From Desulfobacteraceae bacterium (GTDB lineage: Bacteria > Desulfobacterota > Desulfobacteria > Desulfobacterales > Desulfobacteraceae): a DNA stretch of 64,000 nucleotides. Location: assembly GCA_016743945.1 (NCBI GenBank), contig JADGFI010000024.1, forward strand, positions 1 to 64,000, read 5' to 3'. Positions 50,836 to 59,797 of this stretch are shown here, piece after piece. How positions within the stretch are numbered: position 1 is the stretch's first letter; each line of letters opens with the position of its first letter. The notes under the pieces were generated by a model that searched no databases, had not been told where the DNA came from, and saw only the letters and a program-made list of their open reading frames with translations. A program made the translations under genes and the position numbers.

Positions 50836-53493
50836 TCATCCGGTGTTTTTTGTTTCGTCCAGAATTTTTCGGATCATTACAGCCATTTCGAATCGGACAA
50901 TGGGTTTCATTAAAAAGCCTTTTATTCCCATCTCTTTAGCTTTGTTTTCCGTCATGATAGAACTGAACCCGGTACACAAAATGACAGGGATATCTTTTTT
51001 AATTGAGCAAAGTTCCCGGGCAAGCTTGTCGCCTGTTATCTGGGGCATTGTCATATCTGTGATGACCAGATCAAATTTTTCTGACTGGCGTTTGAACAAC
51101 GCCAGGGCTTCAATCCCGCTGGTCCTTGTAACCACGTGGTAGCCGAGGCTTTCCAAAATTTTTTTCCCGATTTCCACTATTGCAGGTTCATCATCAACAA
51201 AAAGAATCTGTTCCGAGCCTTTGGGAATGGGCGTTTCCATGTTTTTTTCCTGGTTTTTGCCGGCCTCAATCAAGGGCAGAAAAATATTGATACGGGTTCC
51301 TTTTCCAGGTTGGCTTTGCACATCAATTATCCCTTTTAAGCTCTTTATAATTCCATGGACAACCGCCAATCCCAGACCGGTTCCTTCTCCTTGACCTTTG
51401 GTTGTGAAAAACGGATCAAAAATTCGTTCCATTATATCCGGTGGGATACCACATCCGGTATCACTCACAACCAGGTGAATGTAGGGGCTCAATTTTAATT
51501 TTGGGTAGCGTGAAATAAGATCGGAATCAAGCTTGAAATCGGTAAGGTCCACCTTTAAGATCCCGCCGTCTTTCTGCATTGCATGACTCGCATTGATGCA
51601 AAGGTTCATCAGTATCTGATGAACCTGGCTTGGATCCCCCAGGATAAGAGAATCACTTTCAATTTTTCCCTGGATTTCAATGGTCGACGGTAGGGAGGCT
51701 TTAATCAGTTGGAGCACCTCTTTCACGATTAATTTTATGAGCAATGGTTTAAGTTCCTGTTTTGTTTGTCGACTAAACGTAAGAATCTGCTGAACAAGAT
51801 CTCTGGCTCGATTTCCGGCTTGAAAAATTTTGTCCAGATAGGGCGCAATTTCGTCTTTTTGGGAGGTTATCATCTGGGACAACTCAGTATATCCGATAAT
51901 AGCAGCCAGGATATTGTTAAAATCATGGGCAATGCCGCCTGCCAATGTTCCGATTGATTCCATTTTGTGGCTTTGCAGCAGTTCAACCTCCATATTCACC
52001 TGTTTTGTAATGTCATCAATCCTGATGACAGCGGATTGCAGACTCGGCTGCAGCGGATATAATGTGATTGCAAAATGAAGGTTGGGCCTGTTTTCCCTCT
52101 GGACCTGACAGGTGTCGCTGCAAAAAGGGCGGGAGGAGATGCTCTGCTGCAGAGAAATAAGAGGGGTCTTAAATTCAGGAAAGATTTCTGCCAGGGGCTG
52201 ACCAAGGGCTTTACCACTTGGAAATCCGGAATATTGGGTTGCCTTATCATTCCATAGGACAATTTTTTCATGGGTATCAACACAGATGAGGATGGATGGC
52301 ATGGAATTAATAACGCCGTCAAGCAGATTAAGAAGGCGTTTTTTCTCCTGCTCGGATGTCACAAGGGTTTGTGTCATGCTTTCAATGGAATGGCCCAGGG
52401 CTTCAATTTCAGCCACGGATCTGGATTGCATTTTAAAAATTTTTCTTTCCTGATCAAAGGATTGCAAACCATTGACCAATTCGGTCAATGGCCGGGACAG
52501 GCTGCGGCTGAAAAACAGTGTCAGGCCGGTTAACAAAATCGTCACCAATACAACAATGGCATAGCTGATCCGCATGAGCCTGTCGATGGGGAGGGTAACA
52601 TCCTCTAAATATCCGGTTGCCACCAGGTACCAGTTAAAATGCTCAATTTTATTTGCATAGGCGAATTTTTTCTTGACCCTTTTTTCGGAAGGATTTTTCC
52701 AGCGGTAATAAAAAAAAGTGCCCGGGTTCCTGATTATCTCCCTGGCAATAAACCGCCCGTCAAGATCTTTTAAATCCTTGCCCGGCTGCCCTTTTAGCTC
52801 AGGATGAACCAGAATATCCAAATTGATATCCAGCACAAAAAAATACCCCTGGCCCAGGATGGTAATCGGGCTGATGAACCGCTCCAGATCCTCTATTTTA
52901 ACCAGCTGGGTGAACTCATCTTCGTAGGATGTCGCTCCCACAACCCAGTCCCAGGGTTCAAAATAATTTATATAGCTGACTTTTTTCCGGATCTGTTTGT
53001 CTTCCGGATTTTTCCATTCATATTCACTATAGCCGTTTTTCTGCAAGATCCAATCCCGACATCCCTGGTTGAATGCGCAGTCGGTATTGCGAGCGAAGGG
53101 GTGGATCTTGATCATAATGCGAAAATCTTGCGGTTTTAAGGCAACAATATAACCGCTTTTGCCTATTGTCTGGTTGAGGGCATGTTTCTGAAATCTGTCT
53201 TTTGCCTGTTGTTTTGTCATGCGGCCGCTTTGCACCTGATCATTTAGCTGGTTGAGGACGATGATATCCTGTTCAACCACACCGCGCAGATAGTTCCGGA
53301 TCGCTGTATGCAGCATGTTCTCCACGGCGGTATTACCCGCCTCTACTATCTGGTGCAGGTCTCTTCGCGCCCTTTGATGAAGGGATCGCTGGATTACATA
53401 ATAATTAATTGTGATAAAAAATAAAAGAATGAGAAGTGTGAATGTTCCGAAATACAGGAAAATTTTATAGCTTAGTTTCATACTACGGCCCAT
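50836..53493 (-). CDS. Cache-domain hybrid sensor histidine kinase
   Basis: The 885-aa protein has an N-terminal helix and a double Cache sensor (GKSGYIVALKPQDFRIMIKIHP; GQGYFFVLDINLDILVHPE), a second helix near 310, a PAS domain (SMPSILICVDTHEKIVLWND), then HisKA with LAGGIAHDFNNILAAIIG (catalytic His), HATPase boxes (ILMNLCINASHAM; LVVSDTGCGIPPDIMERIFDPFF, GTGLGLAVVHGI) and a receiver domain with phosphoacceptor Asp in DLVITDMTMP. The sensor half resembles the adjacent diguanylate cyclase, so both may respond to related ligands. The ATG at 53493 and another four codons in are both possible starts. Confidence 0.92.
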   Translation of the reverse strand: MGRSMKLSYKIFLYFGTFTLLILLFFITINYYVIQRSLHQRARRDLHQIVEAGNTAVENMLHTAIRNYLRGVVEQDIIVLNQLNDQVQSGRMTKQQAKDRFQKHALNQTIGKSGYIVALKPQDFRIMIKIHPFARNTDCAFNQGCRDWILQKNGYSEYEWKNPEDKQIRKKVSYINYFEPWDWVVGATSYEDEFTQLVKIEDLERFISPITILGQGYFFVLDINLDILVHPELKGQPGKDLKDLDGRFIAREIIRNPGTFFYYRWKNPSEKRVKKKFAYANKIEHFNWYLVATGYLEDVTLPIDRLMRISYAIVVLVTILLTGLTLFFSRSLSRPLTELVNGLQSFDQERKIFKMQSRSVAEIEALGHSIESMTQTLVTSEQEKKRLLNLLDGVINSMPSILICVDTHEKIVLWNDKATQYSGFPSGKALGQPLAEIFPEFKTPLISLQQSISSRPFCSDTCQVQRENRPNLHFAITLYPLQPSLQSAVIRIDDITKQVNMEVELLQSHKMESIGTLAGGIAHDFNNILAAIIGYTELSQMITSQKDEIAPYLDKIFQAGNRARDLVQQILTFSRQTKQELKPLLIKLIVKEVLQLIKASLPSTIEIQGKIESDSLILGDPSQVHQILMNLCINASHAMQKDGGILKVDLTDFKLDSDLISRYPKLKLSPYIHLVVSDTGCGIPPDIMERIFDPFFTTKGQGEGTGLGLAVVHGIIKSLKGIIDVQSQPGKGTRINIFLPLIEAGKNQEKNMETPIPKGSEQILFVDDEPAIVEIGKKILESLGYHVVTRTSGIEALALFKRQSEKFDLVITDMTMPQITGDKLARELCSIKKDIPVILCTGFSSIMTENKAKEMGIKGFLMKPIVRFEMAVMIRKILDETKNTG

Positions 53494-53890
53494 TGATTTT
53501 TTTTAAGGATCTACGAATACAAAAGGATACGGCAACCAGAACAATATCCCATCATCTTTAAAATATGGGAAAAGGGTCATTCTTTGACAGGTGTAGCGGC
53601 AATAAGAATACCGCAAAAAGTTATACAATGCAAAGATTTTATGCGATGACCACTGTTTGCTGCACATAGGGTTATGGTACCGGCGCCCGGGGAGAGAAGA
53701 TGGCGTGTAGACAAAATCGTGCAGCCAATCCAGACCAAAGACGGTGCTTACCCGATTTTCTTCATATTGGATATCGTAGACAACTCAAAGGCATCTGAAT
53801 TCTTTGAGCCCAGTTAGAAATCTGCATCCCGGGGCCCCAGACGATATGATATTGGCAATGTGGACAAACCGGAGTGATATCTTGTTGGAA
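53494..53890. other. Gene-free interval before the shared repeat
   Basis: Mostly non-coding. One frame around 53690-53815 reads RWRVDKIVQPIQTKDGAYPI and FFILDIVDNSKASEFFEP, which looks like a PAS-associated tail and may be a fragment of a lost sensor gene. No promoter, RNA or intact gene recognised. Confidence 0.4.
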
Positions 53891-53996
53891 ACTGCCATCA
53901 GGCATGCAGCGTATCAATGGAACCAATAGACGTGAAAAATTGGCATCCCGTTGCGAAATTCACTTCACAATGCTAAATAGGCAAAAAAAAAGTTTG
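53891..53996 (+). repeat. Second copy of the ~100-nt repeat upstream of mrcB
   Basis: Near-identical to 47601-47700. Both copies carry the peptide frame MEPIDVKNWHPVAKFTSQC with the same stop, without homology to a known protein. It ends ~110 nt before the PBP1b start. Confidence 0.75.
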
Positions 53997-54106
53997 TTTG
54001 AGGGGTTGCCGACATTTTTGATATCGGTCAAAAAAAACAATGAGAAACAATATGACAAAAAAGCAAGCGGTGTAAACCCCTGACTTTTGAGGATACCAAA
54101 AATAAG

Positions 54107-56419
54107 ATGAAAAAAACACGCCTAATCTTTATCCTTTTTTTTGTGGGTCTGGTGGGACTCGGGGCTGCTTTTTTCGTCTATTTTTTAGGATTTAACCGGG
54201 TGGTGCTGAAAAAATTTGAAGGCCGATTGTGGGAGTTGCCGGCACGAATATATGCACGACCTCTGGTTCTCTATTCCGGTATGAGCCTTGGACCTGATAT
54301 GCTGGAGAAGGAATTGGCGCTCATGGGCTATCAAAAAGTCTCCCTGCCCTGCGATCTGGATATTCCGGGAAAATACAGCCGCGCAGGTTCCAGGTTTGAG
54401 CTTTTCTCCCGTTCCTTTGATTTCGGGGATAAAAAATCAGGTTCCCTTCGGCTGGCGCTCAGGGTTGAAAAAGGCCGGGTTGCTGGGTTGAAAAACGGGG
54501 AGGATCGCATGGATTTGGATTTGGTGCGCCTGGATCCGGTCCTGGTGGGAAGTTTTTATCCGGCCTCCGGGGAGGATCGGATTCTGGTGAAGATGGAAAC
54601 AATCCCCTCCCTTATACCCAAGACCATTGTTTGCGTCGAAGACAAATCTTTTTATACCCATTACGGGGTGGAACCCAGGGCTATTTTCAGGGCCATGCTG
54701 GTCAATTTGAAAAATCAGCAGATGACCCAGGGAGCCAGCACCATCACCCAGCAGCTGGCCAGAAATTTCTTTTTAACAGCAAAAAAAACCTGGACCCGAA
54801 AAATCAATGAAGTGTTCATGTCAGCCGCCCTGGAGTTGAACCATGCCAAGGATGATATTCTGGAAGCATATATCAATGAGGTTTATCTGGGTCAGGATGG
54901 CAATCGATCTGTCCACGGATTTGGTCTGGCCGCCCCTTTCTATTTTGGAAAATCCATCCAGGATCTGCAATCCCATGAGGTGGCACTGCTGGTGGGGTTG
55001 CTCAAGGGGCCCTCTTATTATAATCCCAGAAAATATCCGGATAGGGCTATCAAACGGCGAAATACAGTGCTCAAGGCAATGGCCCTTGGTGGGCTGCTGT
55101 CAGACGACCAGAAAAAAGCGGCTCTGTCCATGCCCCTGGGGGTGATTCAAGAACCCGCACGGGCAAATTCTGCCTTTCCCGCCTATCTGGATCTGGTAAA
55201 ACGCCAATTGCTCAAGGAATACAGGGAAGAGGACCTAAGGTCCATGGGGTTGAGGATTTTTACGGCCCTGGATCCCCAGATTCAGCTGACAGCCGAACAG
55301 ACAGTTGAGGCTCAGTTGAACAGGCTTGCGCGTCCTAGGGGTCTGGAAAAGGAAAAACTTGAGGCCAGTGTGGTGGTCACGGCCACCGGCAGCAACGAGG
55401 TTCAGGCCCTGGTCGGGGGAAAAAACCCCCATTTCAAGGGGTTTAACCGGGCCCTTGATGCCAGACGTCCCATTGGTTCGCTGATCAAACCGGCCATTTT
55501 TTTAACGGCCCTGGGTCTGGATACCTATACCCTGGTTACCCGGATTGAGGACGGGCCTGTCAGGGTTCCGCTTGCTGACGGTGAAGACTGGGTTCCCAGA
55601 AATTTTGACCGGAAATACCATGGCCAGGTGCCCCTTTACCTTGCCCTGGTCAATTCCTACAATGCGTCTACTGTAAAAATTGGAATGGATCTGGGGCTGC
55701 CTCAGATATCGGACACCTTGGAGAAAATGGGATTTCAAAAAACAGGTCCCCTGTATCCGTCCTCCTTGCTGGGCAGCCTGGAAATGACACCCCTGGAGGT
55801 GGCTCAGATCTATCAAACCCTTGCTTCGGGTGGATTTTACTCATCTGCAAGGAGTATTCGCGCCATTTACAGGCCCGATGGGGGTCTGGTCCAGCGATAC
55901 CCTCTGACCATAAAGCAGAACCTGGATTTGGGGGCCGTTTTTTTGCTGAACAAAATGCTCCAGGCCGTTGTCATGGAAGGTACGGCTAAATCACTTGGAA
56001 CACTATTGCCAAAGCAGTTGGGAGTTGCCGGTAAAACCGGCAGTACCAATAATTTAAAAGACAGCTGGTTTGCGGGGTTTACCGGCAACCGCCTGGCCGT
56101 GGTATGGGTGGGGCGAGATGACAATCAATCCTGCAAGCTCACGGGAGCGGCCGGGGCCATGCAAATTTTTGGGCACCTCATGGGTCAGATTCCAAACCAG
56201 CCCCTGGCCCTTGTTCCACCGGATAATGTGGAATGGGCTGTGATCGATGCAAACACCGGCCTTCTAACCGATAAAGCCTGCCCCAATGCCATGGCGATTC
56301 CCTTTATCAGGGGGTCTGCACCGACCAAATCCGTTCCTTGCAGCCCCCGGGCCATGCCCCCGGGAAAAAAAGAAAAACCCCGATATCTAATTGACTGGTT
56401 AAGGAAATTTATAAAATGA
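54107..56419 (+). CDS. mrcB: Penicillin-binding protein 1B (bifunctional transglycosylase/transpeptidase)
   Basis: The 770-aa class A PBP has a single N-terminal membrane helix (residues ~6-28) and a UB2H-like regulatory domain (residues ~35-130, WELPARIYARPLVLYSGM), which is diagnostic for PBP1B. The GT51 glycosyltransferase domain has catalytic Glu178 (CVEDKSFYTHYG) and GASTITQQLARNFFL; the transpeptidase has SLIK (Ser458, Lys461), SYNAS and KTG at 643-645 (AGKTGSTNNLKDSWFAG). It polymerises and crosslinks peptidoglycan at the membrane. A TPR lipoprotein gene overlaps its stop by 4 nt, reminiscent of lipoprotein cofactors of PBP1B (LpoB-like role, inference). Part of its sequence is duplicated at 47.7 kb. 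Confidence 0.95.
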   Translation: MKKTRLIFILFFVGLVGLGAAFFVYFLGFNRVVLKKFEGRLWELPARIYARPLVLYSGMSLGPDMLEKELALMGYQKVSLPCDLDIPGKYSRAGSRFELFSRSFDFGDKKSGSLRLALRVEKGRVAGLKNGEDRMDLDLVRLDPVLVGSFYPASGEDRILVKMETIPSLIPKTIVCVEDKSFYTHYGVEPRAIFRAMLVNLKNQQMTQGASTITQQLARNFFLTAKKTWTRKINEVFMSAALELNHAKDDILEAYINEVYLGQDGNRSVHGFGLAAPFYFGKSIQDLQSHEVALLVGLLKGPSYYNPRKYPDRAIKRRNTVLKAMALGGLLSDDQKKAALSMPLGVIQEPARANSAFPAYLDLVKRQLLKEYREEDLRSMGLRIFTALDPQIQLTAEQTVEAQLNRLARPRGLEKEKLEASVVVTATGSNEVQALVGGKNPHFKGFNRALDARRPIGSLIKPAIFLTALGLDTYTLVTRIEDGPVRVPLADGEDWVPRNFDRKYHGQVPLYLALVNSYNASTVKIGMDLGLPQISDTLEKMGFQKTGPLYPSSLLGSLEMTPLEVAQIYQTLASGGFYSSARSIRAIYRPDGGLVQRYPLTIKQNLDLGAVFLLNKMLQAVVMEGTAKSLGTLLPKQLGVAGKTGSTNNLKDSWFAGFTGNRLAVVWVGRDDNQSCKLTGAAGAMQIFGHLMGQIPNQPLALVPPDNVEWAVIDANTGLLTDKACPNAMAIPFIRGSAPTKSVPCSPRAMPPGKKEKPRYLIDWLRKFIK

Positions 56420-56898
56420 AAAACAAGAGATGTCTTGTTTGGGCAATCTGCCTGACCACAACTTTTTTCCTTTCTGCTTGTGCCAGCCAGAAAAGGACCC
56501 AGGCTGTGCCGGTTGAAAATCTGCCCCAGATAGGAACCCGGCAGGCAGCTGTTTCCAAGGATTCCCCTGATCTGAAAATTTTGATCCGCCTCACCAAAAA
56601 GGCGGAAGATCAGATCGATTCCAAGAAACCACAAGCGGCCTTTGCCACATTGGAAAGGGCCCTGGGGATTGATGCCCAGGACCCTGTTCTCTGGCATCTT
56701 ATGGCCAGGGTTCAGATGATCCAGGGCAATTTTGAACAGGCCGAGCAGTTGGCCAGAAAATCCAATCTTCTGGCGGCTCACAACCCGTCACTTGAAAAAA
56801 AAAATGGACAGATCATTGGCAGATCCCTTGCCCTTCGGGGCATGGAACAGGAGGCTGGGGCTGACAAACCAGAAAATGGGAATAGGCCAAAATTTTAA
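56416..56898 (+). CDS. TPR-containing lipoprotein next to PBP1B
   Basis: The 160-aa protein has a signal peptide ending in a lipobox, FLSAC, with Cys22 as the lipidated residue. Residues ~60-150 are TPR-like (AEDQIDSKKPQAAFATLERA, PVLWHLMARVQMIQGNFEQA). The ATG overlaps the mrcB stop (ATGA). This pairing and the outer-membrane targeting suggest it may tether or activate PBP1B, as LpoA/LpoB do in enterobacteria, though it has no sequence likeness to LpoB. Confidence 0.75.
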   Translation: MKNKRCLVWAICLTTTFFLSACASQKRTQAVPVENLPQIGTRQAAVSKDSPDLKILIRLTKKAEDQIDSKKPQAAFATLERALGIDAQDPVLWHLMARVQMIQGNFEQAEQLARKSNLLAAHNPSLEKKNGQIIGRSLALRGMEQEAGADKPENGNRPKF

Positions 56899-56920
56899 GG
56901 GGTGCGGCCCTATAGGGTGG

Positions 56921-56950
56921 GCCCAAACTGCTTTTTACTGAAGTTTGGGC
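56921..56950. terminator. Hairpin downstream of mrcB operon
   Basis: GCCCAAACT and AGTTTGGGC pair perfectly with a 12-nt loop. It follows the lipoprotein gene by ~20 nt. No T-run follows, so it may be a weak or Rho-assisted stop, serving also the convergent genes to the right. Confidence 0.4.
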
Positions 56951-56970
56951 AAGGTCTGGTTTGTTTGATT

Positions 56971-57180
56971 CTATTTTTCCGGTGCTAGGACCAGGGCTGC
57001 TTCTCCCTCAAGGACAATTTCATTGCCTTGAGGGAGAACACAGGGTTTTTAATCTGATTCTGTTTTTTTAATTTTTCCATCACGGTGATTCTGGCCGTGA
57101 TCGTATCGTTGATTCTGACAGGCAGATTAAAATTTAATGTCTGGGACAGGTATATGGTCCCCGATTTTACATTAAAATCG
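56971..57180 (-). pseudogene. Remnant of a MaoC-like (R)-hydratase, frameshifted
   Basis: Minus-strand frames encode KSGTIYLSQTLNFNLPVRIN, DTITARITVMEKLKKQ, then, after a frame change near 57035, LPQGNEIVLEGEAALVLAPEK and a stop at 56971. This matches the C-terminal half of a MaoC hot-dog-fold enoyl-CoA hydratase (GTIYLSQxLxFxxPVxxxDTIT, VLEGEA). It begins within ~10 nt of the stop of the AtoE-type gene, so a deletion has fused the two and removed the N-terminal half of the hydratase. Confidence 0.65.
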
Positions 57181-58522
57181 ACGGTAACAGGGTAAATGTA
57201 AAGCAGCTAATAACAAACCATGCCACCCAGATAAATGCCATATATCCCCAGACATGCTTGAGTTTCATGCCCACAAGGGACAGGGCCGGAATAATATAAA
57301 AGGGTTGCAGCAGATTGGTTGCTTCATCACCGTACATGAATGCAGATGCAATCAGTCCGTGGTCAACCTGGAGGGCTTTGGCTGCCTGGGCAATGATGGG
57401 CCCCTGGATTGCCCATTGTCCGCCCTGGGAGGGAACAAACAAATTGATAAAGGATGCGGACAGATAGGAAAACAAGGGCAAGGTGTTTGCATCTGCCGCA
57501 TTGATCAAGGCATTGGAAAGAATCAACGTCAGTCCCGAAGCTGCCATCATCTGCATGATTGCACCGTAAAACGGGAATTGTACCAATACCTGGGGAATGG
57601 AACCCACTGAATTTTTTACCCCGTTCATGAAAGAAATAGGTGTGGGATAAAGCCAGGTGCAGAGGGTAATAAATAAAAAGATTACAAAAAAAAGGTTTAG
57701 ATTGAGTCCTTCCCTCGAAAAATACAGGCAGATAAAAATGGTAAATCCCAGGGAAACAAAGAGCATAAGAATTCGGTTATTGTTCAGCCGGTCTGCAATG
57801 GAAGCGTCTTTTTTCAAAACAGGAGTGCCTGTCTGGTCTTTTTCATCCAAGCTTATATTTTCTGCGATGTCCAGGCCGAGAATTTCATCTGCCGGCGGTT
57901 TTGTAAAAACAACAATGAGGATGGTTGCTAAAAACAGCAGGGCGTAGGTCACAAGACCCACCGGGTTGAATGCCGTAGCCGTAACCGGGACAATGCCGGT
58001 AATATCCTGCAGGGCATGCCCCTGGGTTGCCATATAGTTTACAACCGGGGTGCTCAGGCAGATGGGCTGGATCATGATCATCATGGCATATCCCGACGCG
58101 ATCATGATCGGAAGATGCAGTCCCTTAACTTTTTTGCACAGCTGAACAGACAAAATAGGGGTTAAGATCAGGCCAAAGGCCCAGTTGATCCAGCTTGCAA
58201 GAGCCGCAAAGATCAACATAAAAATCAATGCGCTGGCCGGGGTCTTGGGTATTCCCGATATTTTGCCCAAAATTCGTTCAAACTGGGGGGCCTTTGCTGC
58301 CGTGCTGGCGAACAAAATCACCAGAGCAATCTGGAACCCGAACACAAGCATGCCTCCGAAAAGTCCATCGTAGCAGAATCCCAGCATGTCCAGGGGGCCG
58401 GCATCTGTGACAATTATCCCTGAAACATAAACGATCAGGGCAAGTATCAGACAGAATACAAATGAATCCGGAATTACTCTGTCAGCAGCAAATTGAAATT
58501 TTTTAGTAAATCGCCATAACAT
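57167..58522 (-). CDS. atoE: Short-chain fatty acid transporter (AtoE family)
   Basis: The 451-aa protein has about twelve membrane helices and matches the AtoE/SCFA_trans family: FVFCLILALIVYVSGIIV at the start, FGGMLVFGFQIALVILFA, ASGYAMMIMIQPICLSTP, and SQGGQWAIQGPIIAQAAKAL near residue 365, a family landmark. It should import acetoacetate, butyrate or related acids. It is the last gene of the CoA-transferase/thiolase operon, ~45 nt after atoB. A frameshifted MaoC fragment follows its stop directly. Confidence 0.9.
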   Translation of the reverse strand: MLWRFTKKFQFAADRVIPDSFVFCLILALIVYVSGIIVTDAGPLDMLGFCYDGLFGGMLVFGFQIALVILFASTAAKAPQFERILGKISGIPKTPASALIFMLIFAALASWINWAFGLILTPILSVQLCKKVKGLHLPIMIASGYAMMIMIQPICLSTPVVNYMATQGHALQDITGIVPVTATAFNPVGLVTYALLFLATILIVVFTKPPADEILGLDIAENISLDEKDQTGTPVLKKDASIADRLNNNRILMLFVSLGFTIFICLYFSREGLNLNLFFVIFLFITLCTWLYPTPISFMNGVKNSVGSIPQVLVQFPFYGAIMQMMAASGLTLILSNALINAADANTLPLFSYLSASFINLFVPSQGGQWAIQGPIIAQAAKALQVDHGLIASAFMYGDEATNLLQPFYIIPALSLVGMKLKHVWGYMAFIWVAWFVISCFTFTLLPSILM

Positions 58523-58567
58523 ATTATTTTTCCTTTTACACAGGGTTTGTTTTTAAAAAAAAATAAA

Positions 58568-59785
58568 CTATACCTTTATCACAATTGCATCACCCAGTCC
58601 TAATCCGCCACAAATTGCCACTGCTCCAAGACCTCCTCCCCGTCTTTTGAGTTCATAGGCCAGGGTCATGACCAGACGCGCGCCTGTGGCGGTGTTGGCA
58701 TGCCCTATGGCGATGGCCCCTCCGTTTATATTGGTTTTTTCTCTTATTTTGCTTGTTTTTTCCAAGTCTCCCTGGCCCAGGATTTTTGTTGAGGTCAAGG
58801 GCATGACGGCAAAGGCCTCATTGATTTCGATCAATTTCATGTCATCAATGCCAAGGCCTGCAATATCCAGGGCTTTGAGCATGGCTTTGCCGGGGATTTC
58901 AGCAATCTGGGCCGGTTCGTTTGCCAGGCAACAATAGGAGACAATGGTTGCCAAAGGGTTTAGGTTAAATTTTTTTGCCTGTTTTCCGGTGGTCAGGATA
59001 ATGGTGGAAGACCCGTCATTCAGACCCGGAGAGTTGCCTGCTGTCACGGTGGGGTTTCCGTAGATCGGCTTTAACCTTGCCAGTTTTTCCAGGGAGGAAT
59101 CTTTTCTGTATTGTTCGTCATGGGTCAGATATTCAGGATTATCAGGGTCTTGGGACAGGTTAAATGGAATGATCTCCTCTTTAAATTTGTTTTCGGCCAG
59201 AGCCTTGCCGTAAAATTGGTGGCTGCGCAAGGCCCATAAATCCTGTTCTTCCCGGGAAATTTTATTTTCAAGAGCCCTGTTTCCCGCATCCATGGCAACA
59301 GGATTGTAATCCTTGTATCCCAGCCCCATCAAGGGGTCTTCCATGGAAATATTCCCCATTTTTTTCCCCTTAAACCTCAAATCCCTCAGGATAAAGGGTT
59401 CTTTGCTAAAGGTTGTGGCACCTCCGGCCAGGACAAAATCAGCCTCTTTAAGCTTAAGGGCCCGAGCTCCGTATACAATGGCTGAAGTTCCAGAGACACA
59501 GGCCTTGTCAAGGGTACAGGCAGGAACCGTATTGGGGATGCCCGCCTTGAGCATGGACTGTCTTCCGGCAATGGGGGTATAGACGTCCTTGCAGCAGGAG
59601 GTGTCTCCCATTCCCCAGAAAACCTCATCAATCAAACCAGGGTCCAGATCAATTTTTTCCAGGGCAGCTTTCATGGAAACAGCTCCAAGATCATAGCAGT
59701 CAACATCTTTCAATGCCCCGCCAAGTCTGCCAAATGGTGTCCTTACCGCACTTACAATTACAATATCATTGTCTTGCATATCCAT
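58568..59785 (-). CDS. atoB: Acetyl-CoA C-acetyltransferase (thiolase)
   Basis: The 405-aa protein is a thiolase: the acyl-accepting Cys96 in TLDKACVSGTSAIVYGA, NINGGAIAIGHANTATGARLVM with the active-site His, and the second Cys in VAICGGLGLGDA near the C-terminus. It cleaves acetoacetyl-CoA to two acetyl-CoA (or condenses the reverse). Length is typical, with slight sequence differences from the standard GHPxGxSG motif (GHANTATG), which suggests a divergent thiolase subfamily. It lies 12 nt after the CoA-transferase gene. Confidence 0.92.
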   Translation of the reverse strand: MDMQDNDIVIVSAVRTPFGRLGGALKDVDCYDLGAVSMKAALEKIDLDPGLIDEVFWGMGDTSCCKDVYTPIAGRQSMLKAGIPNTVPACTLDKACVSGTSAIVYGARALKLKEADFVLAGGATTFSKEPFILRDLRFKGKKMGNISMEDPLMGLGYKDYNPVAMDAGNRALENKISREEQDLWALRSHQFYGKALAENKFKEEIIPFNLSQDPDNPEYLTHDEQYRKDSSLEKLARLKPIYGNPTVTAGNSPGLNDGSSTIILTTGKQAKKFNLNPLATIVSYCCLANEPAQIAEIPGKAMLKALDIAGLGIDDMKLIEINEAFAVMPLTSTKILGQGDLEKTSKIREKTNINGGAIAIGHANTATGARLVMTLAYELKRRGGGLGAVAICGGLGLGDAIVIKV

Positions 59786-59797
59786 TTCTCCCGGTCT

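Noticed and set aside
53690..53815. Intact sensor gene before mrcB
   Set aside because: Only a short PAS-tail-like peptide is seen with stops on both sides; treated as a fragment.
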